Shown: in pieces, positions 43,396-54,342 of the stretch | Layout of the letters: every line of letters begins with the position of its first letter | How positions within the stretch are numbered: the first letter of the stretch is position 1 | NCBI GenBank assembly: GCA_025594325.1 | Contig: JANHCV010000005.1 | Coordinates: 461,501-525,500, forward strand | Length of the DNA: 64,000 nucleotides | Reading direction: 5' to 3' | From: Blastocladiella emersonii ATCC 22665 | Lineage: Eukaryota > Blastocladiomycota > Blastocladiomycetes > Blastocladiales > Blastocladiaceae | Program-made: the position numbers and the translations under genes | The notes under the pieces: generated by a model | What the model saw: the letters and a program-made list of their open reading frames with translations, nothing else | What the model was told of the DNA's origin: nothing | The model's database searches: none

Positions 43396-43452
43396 CGCAC
43401 GAGCGGCACATGGATCAATCGCCTCGCACGAGAAGCACATGGATCTAATGCC
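43396..43452 (+). repeat. 29-bp imperfect tandem pair next to the LTR
   Basis: CGCACGAG(CG/AA)GCACATGGATC units start at 43396 and 43425. Confidence 0.75.
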
Positions 43453-43968
43453 AACTTCGCGTCGTTCGTGTTGCGCGGGTCGAAGGCGCAAGTTGATGCG
43501 GCGATCCACTGTTGGTGGTCTGGGCCGATCGCGGGATGTGAGGCCTTGCGGTCGACCATGAACCGTAGTGTGGCCACTACGCAGCTCATAACAAGCGAGA
43601 CGACGAAGAGATGTCCAACCTAGGGCTACGAGGAACGGACCTGTTCCTCGCCACGATCCCGCGCAGCCCCGGCCGTGGAACTCGCCGACCACACAGATTG
43701 TTGCCGAGGCCAAGTCGAGGGCTAAAGCCCTCTATTTTTCCCTAGGTGACGCGCCCGGTAGGAGCGTGACGTGTCTCCCTGGCCCACGTGCGTCACCCAC
43801 GTGTTTCACGGGATATAACCAACGCGCCCGAGTCTCCCACCCTCAAGCTCTCTCGCCTGCAGTCAATCGTGATAGTAACAAAAAAAAATCAAATATTGTG
43901 AATGAGAGGACAGCAACAACAAAAGAGGGAAACCGAGGAAGTGGAGAGAGGAACACGACGTCGTTCAG
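43453..43968. other. Intergenic, no gene seen
   Basis: About 500 bp. It contains GAGGGCTAAAGCCCTC (about 43718), the same hairpin sequence as in the helicase-repeat end but in inverse orientation; no longer match to the repeat was found. Confidence 0.4.
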
Positions 43969-44516
43969 TTAACTGCGGCCGCCGCGGCGGCGGCGGCGCT
44001 TGGGGACCGCCTCAAACTCGTCCTCGTCGACGTCACCGCCCTCTTCGGCGGACATGGCGGCCGTGCGCTTGGGCGCGTCAGCGGGAACGGCCGTGGCCGA
44101 CGCGACCTCGCGATCCGTCGTGCCCGCCTCCTTGATGATGGGCGCCGCGAGCGCGACTGTCGCACTTAAAGTCGACGGCGACGGCGACGCGGCTGACGAG
44201 CCGACCGGCGGCCCGGCGGGCTGTACGGCGGTCGAGAGCGTCGAGGTCGACGACGACGAGGCGACGGTCGCGTCGACCTGCGAACGGCGGGCTGCACGGC
44301 GGTCGAGGACGACACAACGACGCGTTGGTGATCTGCGGTGCAGCGGTCTGCACGGCCGTCGTCGAGGAGGACGACGAGGCGACGCCGTCGTTGAGCTCGC
44401 GCAGGATCCCCGCCATGCGCGTCGTGAACTTGGGGTCCGAGTCGCCCTCCTTGTCGGGCACGTCAAACACGAACCGCGGCTGGCGCACGGGCGAGGACAG
44501 CGTCAGCCCCGAGCGC
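43969..44516 (-). pseudogene. 3' part of an unrecognised gene, frameshifted
   Basis: The minus strand carries coding-like sequence in changing frames: first RQPRFVFDVPDKEGDSDPKF and MAGILRELNDG, then Ser/Thr/Ala-Val-Gln repeats (SSSSTTAVQTAAPQ, SSSTAVQPA, LSTAVQPAGPP) with at least two frame changes, and finally an acidic then basic tail (DVDEDEFEAVPKRRRR) ending at 43969. The right side stops where the helicase-related plus-strand sequence begins (about 44520). It seems truncated by that element. Family unknown. Confidence 0.45.
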
Positions 44517-44586
44517 CGCCATGCCCACGGTGACAACGAGGTGGTAGGGCAAGGAATCTGCAGCGAAGCGCAAGCGGTTCCTCGTC

Positions 44587-46762
44587 ATGAAGGCTGCGGA
44601 CTCGCTCAACAACTTTGACCACGCGACTCGCGGCAAGGAGTGGACGGAGGCGGAGCAGCGCACCAAGCACACGCCCGCGTACGCGAGCCTCGCGCTGGTT
44701 TCGCTCAAGTTCAACCTGAACAAGGAGCAGCACCGCGCGTTCGTGCACTTCATCATGCCGCTCATCGCCTAGTTCATCGGCGGCGACAGCGGTATCGCCG
44801 AGGCCGCCGCGTCATCGGATCCAGGCGCGCTCGCGTCAGGCCGCGGCCGGCCAAACGCACCAGCTCTCGCCTCGCTTCCGCCCATGAGCAAGGATCGCTC
44901 GCCGATCATTCTCACCGGCTCGGGCGGCACGGGCAAGTCGCGCGTCATTGACGCGATCCGGTACTTTCTCGCGTCCTGGAACCGCGAAAAGTGCATGATG
45001 GTCGTGGCCATGACGGGCATTGCGGCCGCCAACATTGGCGTTACCACCATCCACGCCGCGTTCCAGCTCTCGCTCAAGGGGGAGACTCTCAGCCCCGACA
45101 TCAAGCGCCTCCGCACCGACTCGGCTGTCGCCAGCGCGTGGCAAGGACGTCACGCCGTGACCATCGACGAGTTCTCCATGTGCGACGCAGCTGCTCGGAC
45201 GGGTCGACGCGAGCCTTCGCGACCTGCGTCGGTGCGACGAGCCGTTTGGCGGCTGCATTGTCATGCTCGCCGGCGACCATTTGCAGCTTCGACCAGTGAA
45301 CGGCACGGCGCTGTTCCAGCTACCCGAGGTGCTCGACAATGCGCCAGACTCGTTCTTCGAGCGGCTGCTCGCGTACGACACCACGGGCGCGAAAAAAAAA
45401 AAACAAAAGCACTCGGGCCAGCTCGCGTACTGGCGTGCGCGACGTGTCGTTCGACTCGTGCGCAGCAACCGGTTCGTCAACGGCCCATCACGGGGCAGGT
45501 GTCTCGACGCGTTCCGCCTCGACAAGGTCCCCGACGAGCTGCGCCGCCTGCTCGACTCGCGCACGACCGCTCGCCTGCGCCAGTCGAGCGACGACCAGGG
45601 CAACAACGAGCTCAAGAAGATCCGCCAGACGCGCGGGCTCACAGTCATTGCGCCCGACAACTACACGCGTCACACCTTCAACCTGCTGTACACGCGGCTC
45701 GCCGCTGCGGTCCCAGAACGCGTCGTGTTTCAGATCAAGGCCAGCATCACGCGCAAGAAGGAGCGAAACGGCGCAACCGTCCGCCTCCCGATTGGCGAAA
45801 GGGACCTGTTCCGTCTCGCCGAGGAGCCCCACTCGATCACTCGTTTGCCAACCATCCTCGAGGTCTTTGTCGGCATGGAAGTGCGCGTCAAGGTCAACCA
45901 GTGCGTCGAGAAGGGGTGCGCGAATGGCGCTATCGGCGTCGTGCACCACATCGACTGGTTTCCGGGCACGACGTTTACCGAGGCCGGCTCGCGCATGTAC
46001 CGCCCATCGCGGGAGCCACATACTGTGTGGATCGACCTGCCCGACGCGCCGCCTGGCCCTCGGTTTCCTGGCATGCCGGCCGATTGGCCAGACACGGTCA
46101 TCCCGCTCGCCGTGCACTCGGACGACTTTCTCTACAAGGAGGGCGGTATGACGTCGCGCGAGCGAACCGAACTCAAGACACCCGAGTCCAGCGCACTGTG
46201 CGCCAAGATGGTCAAGAACGTCGATACTCACAAGCAGTACAAGGACCACGAAAAGGTCAAGATCAAGCAGTTCCCAATCGTGCCCGCCTTTGCGATGACG
46301 GTGCACGGGGTCCAAGGCGTGACCAAGAACGCCATCATCTTGACGGATCCGTGCCCAGCTGGCTCGTCTGGATCCATCAACGGGTCGTCGCTGTACGTTG
46401 CGCTCTCGCGGCTCCGCGAGAGCGCGTTTCTGTGGGTTCTCCATCCGATCCCGGACAGCGTGTACGACGCCATGGTCCCTGATCCGCAGGCCGTGGCCGA
46501 AGACTTGCGGCTCCAGGCGCTAGACGTGTTGACTGAGGGCGCGTTCGCTCACGGACAAACCGTTGCGCACAACCACCCCCGAGCCGCGGAGCTCTTTTGC
46601 CACGCGATGCAAGAGCACCGCCAGATCAAGAGCGACAAGGAGGCGAAGCAGAAGGCGCGCGACCCAGAGTACTCAAGGCGGTATCGCGAGCGTAAGCGCG
46701 AGCAGAAGCGCGCTCCAGAACTGCATGAGCAGCGGCGGAGCAAGAGGCTTCGCGAGATTTAG
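44587..46762 (+). pseudogene. PIF1-like DNA helicase, copy 2 (stop codon and frameshift)
   Basis: This copy shows the part cut from copy 1. A frame from 44587 has the PIF1 Q-motif-like FNLNKEQHRAF and then an in-frame TAG at 44770-44772. The same frame continues to Walker A (LTGSGGTGKSR, 44914-44943), TGIAAANIGVTTIHAAF and Walker B VTIDEFSM (45157-45180). At about 45187-45191 the frame shifts as in copy 1; the 499-codon remainder (45263-46762) holds motifs III, V and VI and a basic tail. A 12-A run plus AAAA encodes Lys/Gln at 45392-45408. AATAAA at 46785-46790. No HUH Rep domain or OTU was found nearby, so Helitron membership is unproven. Confidence 0.85.
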
Positions 46763-46969
46763 TGTAAGATTTCATTTGTAGTGTAATAAAGTATGCTTAG
46801 CTGCTTTCAATTCTTTTGGTGTGTGATGGGAACAGAGATGCGACTCCATAATGACGCGCGACTGTCAGCGGTACAAAACCTCCCGCGTGTGCCGTGCTCC
46901 AACGTGGCGGAGGGCTTTAGCCCTCGATAGAAGACCAGACGCGAAGCGTCTCGGTGTTTCAAGTAAAAT
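45041..46969 (+). repeat. Direct repeat copy 2 (partner 1-2005)
   Basis: Matches copy 1 from its first base to AAGTAAAAT at 46969. One copy of the 79-bp 3' unit instead of two. Same orientation, 45 kb apart, so unequal recombination could delete or duplicate the interval. Confidence 0.95.
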
Positions 46970-47167
46970 CTAGTTCGCGGTGCCGGCAGTACTGGGATCA
47001 TGATGGAGAACTTGATCGCCGTGATCGGCGACGTGCTCACGCGGTGCGGCTCGAAGGCGAAACGTCTGCGGGATGACCGCCGCGACCGACCACGCCTTCC
47101 CGCCCTCCCCTCTCGCCTTCTCCCTCAGCAACCCCGCTTCTGCAACGTAACCTGCTGAAACGCAACC

Positions 47168-48345
47168 ATGTCACTGCTCCGAAACGTCTGCGCCGCCTTT
47201 GAGCGCTTTGCGCCGCTGCGCCTCGCCGAGACGTCGTGGGACAACGTCGGCGTGCTGCTCGAGGGTACCACGGCGACCCTGCGGCTTCCTAAACTACGAC
47301 AACGACAAGGCGCTGACTCCACTGTGTTGCTAGCCCCGTACCCGCGCGAGGCCACCAACAAGGTCTTCCTCACCATCGACCTGACGCCGCAGGTCCTTGA
47401 CGAGGCGCTCGCCCACGACGACCTTGGCGGTACGGATCCCGCTTCCTGCTCACGCCCCTCCCACGCTGGTTCTCATTCGTCTTTCGCGGCTCTAGTCATC
47501 ATCGCGTACCACCCGACCATCTTCCGGTTCGTCTCGCCTTTTCCGCTCTCGCGAGAACAGCGACACTGACCGCGCCCCCTCGCACGCACACATTTAGCGG
47601 CTGGAAGCGCCTCAACCTCGCGACCGGGCCCAACCCGAACCCCGAGGCCGTCAAGCAGGAGATGATCCTCAAGCTCGCCGCCAAGGGCGTCTCGCTCTTC
47701 TGCCCACACACGGCGCTCGACAGCACTACCGGCGGGAGTACGAGTCTCCTCTTCACGTCCCGGCCTCGCTACGCACACACTCACTCGACTTGCCCGGTAT
47801 AGTCAACGACTGGCTCGCGTCGGGCCTCACCTCGCTCGGCGTCCAGTCCGTCACGCCGATCGTGCCGACGGCCGACTCGACGCCCGCCGCGCTGCAGGGC
47901 CAGGGCCGCATCGTGACGCTCGCGTCGCCCAAGCCGCTCGCCGACGTGGTCGCCGCGATCAAGAAGCACCTGCAGCTCCCGCACGGTACGTCCTCTACCC
48001 TTCAACCTCCACCTCCCCCCACACCACTAACAGCCCCCTCCCGTAGTCCGCGTCGCGACGTCGCCAACCGCGCACCTCGTCTCGACCATCGCCATGTGCG
48101 CGGGGTCGGGCATCTCGGTGCTGTCGCAGGCCAAGTCGCAGCCGGACGTGTACTGGACGGGCGAAATGAGCCACCACGACGTGCTGGCGGCGGTGCAGAG
48201 CCGCACTCACGTGGTGCTGTGCGAGCACACCAACACGGAGCGCGGGTTCCTCGCCGCGGTCCTGCGCGACCGCCTGCGCAAGGAGATCCCGGGCATCGAG
48301 GTCGTGGTGAGTAAGGTCGACGCGGACCCGCTCCTCGTGCAGTAA
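47168..48345 (+). CDS. NIF3: NIF3-like protein (dinuclear-metal hydrolase family)
   Basis: Six exons (47168-47264, 47334-47429, 47496-47526, 47598-47737, 47803-47985, 48047-48345) with introns of 61-71 nt join to 281 aa. NIF3/GTP cyclohydrolase-I-type-2 signatures: SWDNVGVLLE near the start, VIIAYHPTIF with the metal-binding His, LFCPHTALDSTTGG, and the C-terminal GEMSHHDVLAA and CEHTNTERGFL (metal-binding His/Glu). The family binds two metal ions; its cellular role is poorly defined, and yeast Nif3 was found as a partner of the transcription factor Ngg1. It lies convergent with AIM24, 57 bp apart. The very short third exon (31 nt) is required by the motif and by phase. Confidence 0.92.
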
Positions 48346-48402
48346 GCGGGAGAACGAGAGGGTGATATACACGTGTATTGGCTGGTCACAGGAAGAGGGA
48401 AA

Positions 48403-50123
48403 CTACTGCTGCGTGGGAGTGGAGGCGGGCTTGGGCTTCAGGTCAAAGATGACGGGCTTCCGCAGCCCCGCGGCAATGGTCGACTCGGGTCCGGGCGTAT
48501 GCGGCGTGCCGGCCACAGCCTTGGACGCGTTCGTGTCGGCCGCCTGCTGCTTCTTCTCCTCGGCGTTGGTGGCCGAGATGCTAAACACACAGCGGACAGA
48601 GTTAGCATCGATCGATTCCACGTCACCCTCGCCATCTCGCACGATACGCACTTGCGCAGCAGATCGAACCGGGGCAGAATGCGGCTGGCAATGTACACGT
48701 CGCCGGGCCCCGTGAGCTCGACGAGCTCCTCCTGGCCGAGCGCCCAGTACTGGACCTTGGACCGCGCGCGCTTGGCGACCCCGCGCAGCGTCACGCCCAG
48801 GTCGCCCGCCATCTCGCGGAACACCTGCACCGTGCGCACCCACGGCGTCACCTGCCCCGACAGCGTCGGCGCTACGGCGGCGGTGCCGTCGCTGTCGGTC
48901 ACAGGGGCGGTGGTGGTGGTCGCGACCGCCAAAGAGGACTCGGAACCCACCGCCGCGGTGCCCTTACCCGTCGCGACGTCCGCGGGCACGGCCTCGGGCG
49001 TCATGCCCGTGTCCCACGCGATGAGGTACTTGGGGCTGATGCGGTACGTTTCTCCGGCGGCGAGGACGAGGCGGTAGAGCCCGCCGTACGTGGTGATAGC
49101 GAGCTTGCCCTTGCCCGCGGCGCGGTAGTGGACGATCCCCGTGTCGGTGGTCAGGGACAGGTTGCCGAGGCGCATGCCGAGCGAGACCCCACCCGTCGAC
49201 GCGAGGTACGCGTGGCGGCGGACGTAGTACTCGGCGGACCCGTCCATGTCGAGGACGGCGACGTCTCCGATGCCCTTGGGCGCGATCAGCACGTCGCCCG
49301 ACTCGGCGCGCGGCGTCGAGAAGACCTGGAAGAAGAACGGGCCGCCCTGCAGCGCGCGCATTGCCGAGTGGAACGGGCCGCCCGACGCCGACACGAACGT
49401 CGTGATGTTCGCCGACTGGCCCACGTTCGTCCCCTTCTGCGCGTACACCTTGGTGCCCGGAGGTATGCTCGCGACCAGCATCGCGCCCAGACCCGCGCTC
49501 ACGACCGAGAACTCGGGCGACTGCTGCCGCTGCACCACGGCCTGCACCGCCGCGTTGCCCGCCGTCGCGGCGGTCGTGTCGGCGTGCTCAATCGTCACCT
49601 ATTCCGGGGGGAAGAGATCAGCACCCGTGTGCCTACACGGGGTCCCGGTCTGGCGTACCACGGTCGGCGCATCCCCGGCCTTACCCGCATCGACAGCCGC
49701 GGGCGTGATACTCGCGATCCCGGCGACGTGCGCGTCGGTCCCGGCCACCGCGTCGGCGGCACTCCGGATCGCCGGCTGCACGCGGGCGAGCGACGACCAG
49801 AACCCGTCGCGGATCGACTGCGCGGTCGCGGCGGCGCGGCGCGCGTTGAGCCAGTCGAGCGCCGACTGTCCGGCCGCGGGCGCAGCTTCGGGCGCAGCTT
49901 GCTGCTGGTTGGCAGTGTTGCCGGACAGCGACACGGTGCCTGTCGCGCCGGCCGCGGGCGTCGTGGCGGCAGCGGCGGCAGCGGCGGGCTTGGGGGCGCC
50001 GGCCTGCGACAGCTCGGCGGCGAGCGGGCGCGCGGCGTGGAAGGCGCGGGCCGCCGCGACCGAAGCCGCGGGGGCGGCGAGGCGCCGTTGCATCAGGTTG
50101 GACGTGCGCAGCATGAGCGCCAT
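48403..50123 (-). CDS. AIM24: AIM24-like mitochondrial protein
   Basis: Three exons (50123-49659, 49598-48652, 48580-48403; introns 60 and 71 nt) give 529 aa. The N-terminus MALMLRTSNLMQRRLAAPAA is a typical mitochondrial presequence, followed by an Ala-rich linker. The AIM24 beta-sandwich follows (LGAMLVASIPPGTKVYAQKG, GGPFFFQVFS, GDVLIAPKGIGDVAVLDM, EYYVRRHAYLAS, LAITTYGGLYRLVLAAGE). In yeast, Aim24 is an inner-membrane protein tied to MICOS integrity. The start at 50123 is preferred because it opens the presequence. The C-terminal tail is Pro-rich. Confidence 0.9.
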
Positions 50124-50282
50124 GGCGTGGGTGAGGGAGATCACGGCTGGCTGGTCGGGGCGACCTCAAGGAGAGTTGAGGGATCGCCGCGCCTGCCACC
50201 CGTTTCAGCCGTCACTCGCACATGTGCTCCGCGTCTCCTGTGGTGGTGTGCAAAGGTATGGTATATTGTGCGTGAGCGCGTG

Positions 50283-52295
50283 CTAGAACGCGGCCAGCTC
50301 GTCGGCGTCGTCCGTGACGGGCAGCTTCGCGACGGCGCGCACCGCCGACGACGGCGGGCGGCACGGCGTGACGGGTTTCCGCGTGGTGCTGGACAGCGGC
50401 GTCGTGGGGGTCGCGACGCGCCAGATCTTGCGGCTGCTTCTGCTGCCTTCGGGGGTCGCGGTGGTCGACGGGCGCGAGCGTTTCTGCGGGGCTGGCAAGA
50501 GCAGCTCGTCCTCGAGGTCCAGGTCGAGGAGGTCGCACTTTTCGCGGGCACGGCGCACAGGGCGGGACGGGGTCGCGCGGTGCGGGGTTGCTGGGACGGC
50601 AGCGGGCGCGGTCTTGGGCCGTGGTTGTGGTTTCCTACCCGCAGTAGAGGCGTGAGTTACCAAAGAACCACTCGCAACAGGGACCCCTCGCACGTACCGC
50701 CGCGGTATCGGCACCACCGTCACAAGCTCGTCCTCCTCGACCTTCCTCTCGACCACCAGCGGACTCTCAAACCGCACCTTCAGCCCCACCCTCGGCCCCC
50801 GCGCCGCCTCGTCCGCCTCCACCAAGTCCATCTCGAGGTCCGTGAGCCACTGCGACAGCGCGAGCGCGGTCATCCCGGCACGCCGGTCCTCGCCAATCGC
50901 GTCGTCCAAGAGGTACCGCACGATCGGAAGCGTGTGCGCGTCGAGCCCGTGCGCCTGCTGCAGGTGCCGTGCGACGCGGACCCACGCCGTCGGGTGCGAC
51001 GCGCGGTACAGGGGCGCGAGGTCCGGGAACGGCGCGCGGAGAGCGCGTAAGGCTGAGAGCGACGTGTGTGGGCGGAAGTCGGGCCAGGTGAGACATAGAA
51101 GCACGAGGGTGGCCGGGTATACGGCGGCAAGCAGGCGCGAGTTCGCGGACTTGTTGGCGAGGACCCGCGCAAGCGATGAGTCAAGCTGACGCAGGGTGGC
51201 GACCTGGAAAGCGCACGCCGTTGGCTCCTGCCCGTGCGTCGTCAGGACGCCGACCAAGATCTCGGCAAACGCGGCCATGTGCAGGTGCGGGCAGTCCGCG
51301 GCCGGCATGAGGGCAAGGAAGCGTGCGAACGCGGTGCCGGCGTACACGAGGGCGGCCGCGGGATGCGTATCAGCGAGGTGCTTGGCAAGCTGCACGAAAG
51401 TCACGCGCTCAAGGTACGCCGCGTCGTCAAACGACTCCGCAAGCTTCGCCGCGCACGCGAGCGGGCACCCGAGATCGATAGCGAACGCGAACGCCGAAGT
51501 GAGAAAGTCGAGCGACAGCGCCGCCGGCTCCGCGACTGCGGCCGCGAACAGGCAGCGGAACTGGTACGCGCACCGCTGCTCGGCGCACACGTGCATGAGA
51601 CCGAGAAGCGCGGTCGGAGCGTGCACGTTTTCGATACAAAGCTTCGTGCCGTGCTGAAGAAGAATCAGGCTCCGGTACTGCAGCGGGAGCTCCTGGTACA
51701 GGTCCTCGAGAGACTCGCCGTCCGCGTTGCTGTTACAGCCGGCAAAGAGATCGCCTGCGGCAAACGCCGCGAGTTTCGAAAGCGCAAGCGGGCCGGATGT
51801 TGGGCGAGTGCGAGAAGTCCGCCACGTGCGCGTCACCAGCTCACGGTACCCGTCGTGGACCGACTGGACCGTGGGCTGCAGGTCGGCCGGAACGCGGCAC
51901 CCGCGCTGCGTCGAAGCTGCGCTACCCGAGACCACGCTGAGAAGCTGGAACGTCGGCGTCGACTCGGGCGTACGCATGGGCGGTGGCAGCTCGGGCGGCG
52001 TCAGTGAGCGTTTTGAGCGAAGCGTCCTCTGTGATGCTGGTTCGGGCCCCGATTGGGTGGCACCAGTGCCAAGCTGGTTCGTGGGAATGTGTCGGCGCGG
52101 CGTGAACGGGTCGAGCATCTCGCGCAGGGCGGAGGGCGCAGACTCGGTCGCGCGCTTGAAGTGCGCGAGCTTGCCGGTCAGCGGGCGCAACATGCGGCTC
52201 AGTTTGGGCGTCGAGATGACGATGGGCGGGGTCGGCGGGACCGTGGCGCGGGCGGCGGGCCGCATAGGCGTGCGGAAGCATGCGTCGTCGGTCAT
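50283..52295 (-). CDS. Unrecognised protein with helical middle and Ser/Thr-Pro-rich ends
   Basis: Exons 52295-50698 and 50634-50283 around a 63-nt intron (GTACGT...GGGTAG) that is itself open and in frame. The start is taken at MTDDACFRTP (52295); ATGs further upstream (about 52466) are in frame but lie in low-complexity sequence. The N-terminal 150 aa have many TP/SP sites (RTPMRP, PPTPPIVISTPKLSRML, DPFTPRR). The middle (about 200-520) is a helical solenoid-like region rich in Leu/Ala (FLTSAFAFAIDLGCPLACAAKL; RYLLDDAIGEDRRAGM). The tail is basic with a DLLDLDLEDELLLP acidic-Leu motif. TP/SP clusters suggest cyclin-dependent phosphorylation; a nuclear, cell-cycle role is only a guess. Two ACGCGT boxes lie upstream (52479, 52498). 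Confidence 0.6.
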   Translation of the reverse strand: MTDDACFRTPMRPAARATVPPTPPIVISTPKLSRMLRPLTGKLAHFKRATESAPSALREMLDPFTPRRHIPTNQLGTGATQSGPEPASQRTLRSKRSLTPPELPPPMRTPESTPTFQLLSVVSGSAASTQRGCRVPADLQPTVQSVHDGYRELVTRTWRTSRTRPTSGPLALSKLAAFAAGDLFAGCNSNADGESLEDLYQELPLQYRSLILLQHGTKLCIENVHAPTALLGLMHVCAEQRCAYQFRCLFAAAVAEPAALSLDFLTSAFAFAIDLGCPLACAAKLAESFDDAAYLERVTFVQLAKHLADTHPAAALVYAGTAFARFLALMPAADCPHLHMAAFAEILVGVLTTHGQEPTACAFQVATLRQLDSSLARVLANKSANSRLLAAVYPATLVLLCLTWPDFRPHTSLSALRALRAPFPDLAPLYRASHPTAWVRVARHLQQAHGLDAHTLPIVRYLLDDAIGEDRRAGMTALALSQWLTDLEMDLVEADEAARGPRVGLKVRFESPLVVERKVEEDELVTVVPIPRRYVRGVPVASGSLVTHASTAGRKPQPRPKTAPAAVPATPHRATPSRPVRRAREKCDLLDLDLEDELLLPAPQKRSRPSTTATPEGSRSSRKIWRVATPTTPLSSTTRKPVTPCRPPSSAVRAVAKLPVTDDADELAAF

Positions 52296-52918
52296 CGTGG
52301 ATGCAAGCGGGCTGGGTATCTCGGGGCGATGAGAGCGTGGAGTGCGAGACGTTTGCGATGAGTCTACGGGCTGCGATACATTGCAATGGGCGAGGTGTGA
52401 AGACTCGGCGAGAGAGGGGGCGGGCGCAACGAGATCGGCACGCCCGTGGTGTCTCACCTCGGCCATCAGGTGACGGAAACGCGTCTCGCACTTGGCGACG
52501 CGTCTCGCGCCCTTTTTTTCTTGTCCGCGCGCACACGCCGGCGCGCATGCATTATCACGCACGCCAGCTCACCGCGGAGGGGATACGAGCAATGCTGGTC
52601 GACGACCTGCCTGCCCATGACCCTCGCGAGCGTGCCGTCGTCCTCCACACGCACGCCCCGACTCCTGATCGACTCTTGGGCCCCGCACAGTCTCCCTCCA
52701 CCATCTCTACCGCACCCGCCGCCGTGCGGGTGTTCTGCGCTCCACGTCCCCATGATACTCGCATGCAGCCACCGTGGTCGTCGATGATAACTTGCCACAA
52801 CTCGGCGCAACAACACCCCCGCGCTCGACGGTCGCTGCACTGCTGCTGCCCGACCCGTCGATATCTACTCGCACTCGCCACTGGGTGTCTCCCATTGTGA
52901 AACTCCACACACTCTACT
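52296..52918. promoter_or_regulatory. Divergent intergenic region
   Basis: 623 bp between divergent starts (50283-52295 gene and 52919 gene). ACGCGT at 52479 and GACGCGTC at 52497-52504. No gene seen. Confidence 0.45.
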
Positions 52919-54227
52919 ATGAACGGCAACGGCGGCCTCCACTTCCACCTGAGCGGGACCAGCATCCGACTCGGCGACCGCAACGGCGGCGGTGGCGCTG
53001 CCGCCACGGATGGCCGCGGTCCCGCCGCTGCACCTCGCGCCGGCTGCGCTGCCGGCGGAGCGAGCACACGCACCCGCGCGCCACCACCACCCCCACCACG
53101 ATCCTCGGCCAAACCCGACCCGCCGTCGCCCGACGACCGGCCGCGGTTCGATGCCGACTACCACAAGAACCCGGCGCGCGTCGCGTGGATCACGCCCGAG
53201 TTCCCGACTCGCCACCGGCTACCTCGCGCCGGTAGCGGCAGCGGGGCCAACGGCAGCGGCAGCGACCTGTCGTCCGCGGCGCCGCCGGCCGCTGAACCTG
53301 CCGCCGTGACGCACCCGCCCGCGCCGCCGCCATCACACCACCGGCACCACCACCATCACCACCACGCCGCCAAGGACGATGCGCCGCTCCCGACGCCGCC
53401 GTACTCGCCCATCTACGATGCGGGCGCGGGCGACACGCTCGACTCGCCGTCGTCCTCATCCTCGTCGGGATCCGACCCCGCACCGCCGCGGCCCGCGGCG
53501 GCCAAGCGCCCACCCGCGCGCGCGCCGTACTACGACTGGAAGCACCTCAAGCAGCAGACGCACCGGCGAAATACGGAGCAGTGGGCCATGGAGACGATCG
53601 TGATCCGGCGGCTGCGGTACCTGGTCGACCACCTCGACGAGCTCAACGGCGAGCATGTCCCGCTGCTCTCGTCGCTCGAGACGAGGTATGATGCCGCGCG
53701 TCCGCCCTCCCCGCAACGCTAACGCCCGATCTCTCCGTAGCGGCGTCTCGCCCGCGCAGATCCAGCAATACTTCCCGTACGTGCACTCGGTGCACGACCT
53801 GAAAGTGCACCTGACGGCCCTCCTCGCCGAGCGGCACCCGCACGCCGAGGCGCCGTACATCGACGGGTCGCGCCCGCCGCGGTCGCTGACGGAGCGCGAC
53901 CCCGCCAAGCACGTCCCCGACTACCCTCCCGGAAAGCCGTCGATCGCGCGCCGCCAGTACGGCCACACGCAGCCGCTCGTCACCCCGCTCGCCGTCCTCA
54001 AGATCGTCGAGCAGTTCCACCCCGTCGCACAGGCTGTGGCTACGGCGAACGGACCTGTCCCGCAGCCCCAGCCGCCGCCGCCGCCGAGGCAGGGTGGAGG
54101 GACGCGGTCCAAGGCGCGACCGCCGGACGCTGCAGCCGCGGCCGCGGTGGGGGTAGCGGCGACGGCGAGGGGACCGGGCAAGTCGGCGAGGTCGGTGGCG
54201 GTCCCGGGAGGAGGAGCAAGGCCATAG
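52919..54227 (+). CDS. Unrecognised nuclear-type protein with low-complexity N-terminus
   Basis: Exons 52919-53685 and 53741-54227, with a 55-nt intron (GTATGA...CCGTAG), give 417 aa. The N-terminal 190 aa are Gly/Pro/Ala-rich with a run of His (about residue 142). A helical region at about 205-300 spans the splice (YYDWKHLKQQTHRRN, AMETIVIRRLRYLVDHLDEL, SGVSPAQIQQYFPYVHSVHD). The second half resembles the way SANT/homeodomain-like helices are written, but I cannot assign it. The tail is Pro/Ala/Arg-rich. It lies convergent with EAF, 115 bp apart. Confidence 0.65.
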
Positions 54228-54342
54228 CCCGCCGCGTGCGCGTCGTGGGGGGTTCAGATAAGAAAAAAAGTATTGATTGCATTGTACAAACCGCTCGTCG
54301 CCGATATGAGATGATGATGATGATGATGATGGTAAACCCGAG

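Noticed and set aside
52446-52900. Several overlapping frames upstream of 52919
   Set aside because: They overlap in several frames with low-complexity content and lie in the divergent promoter region.
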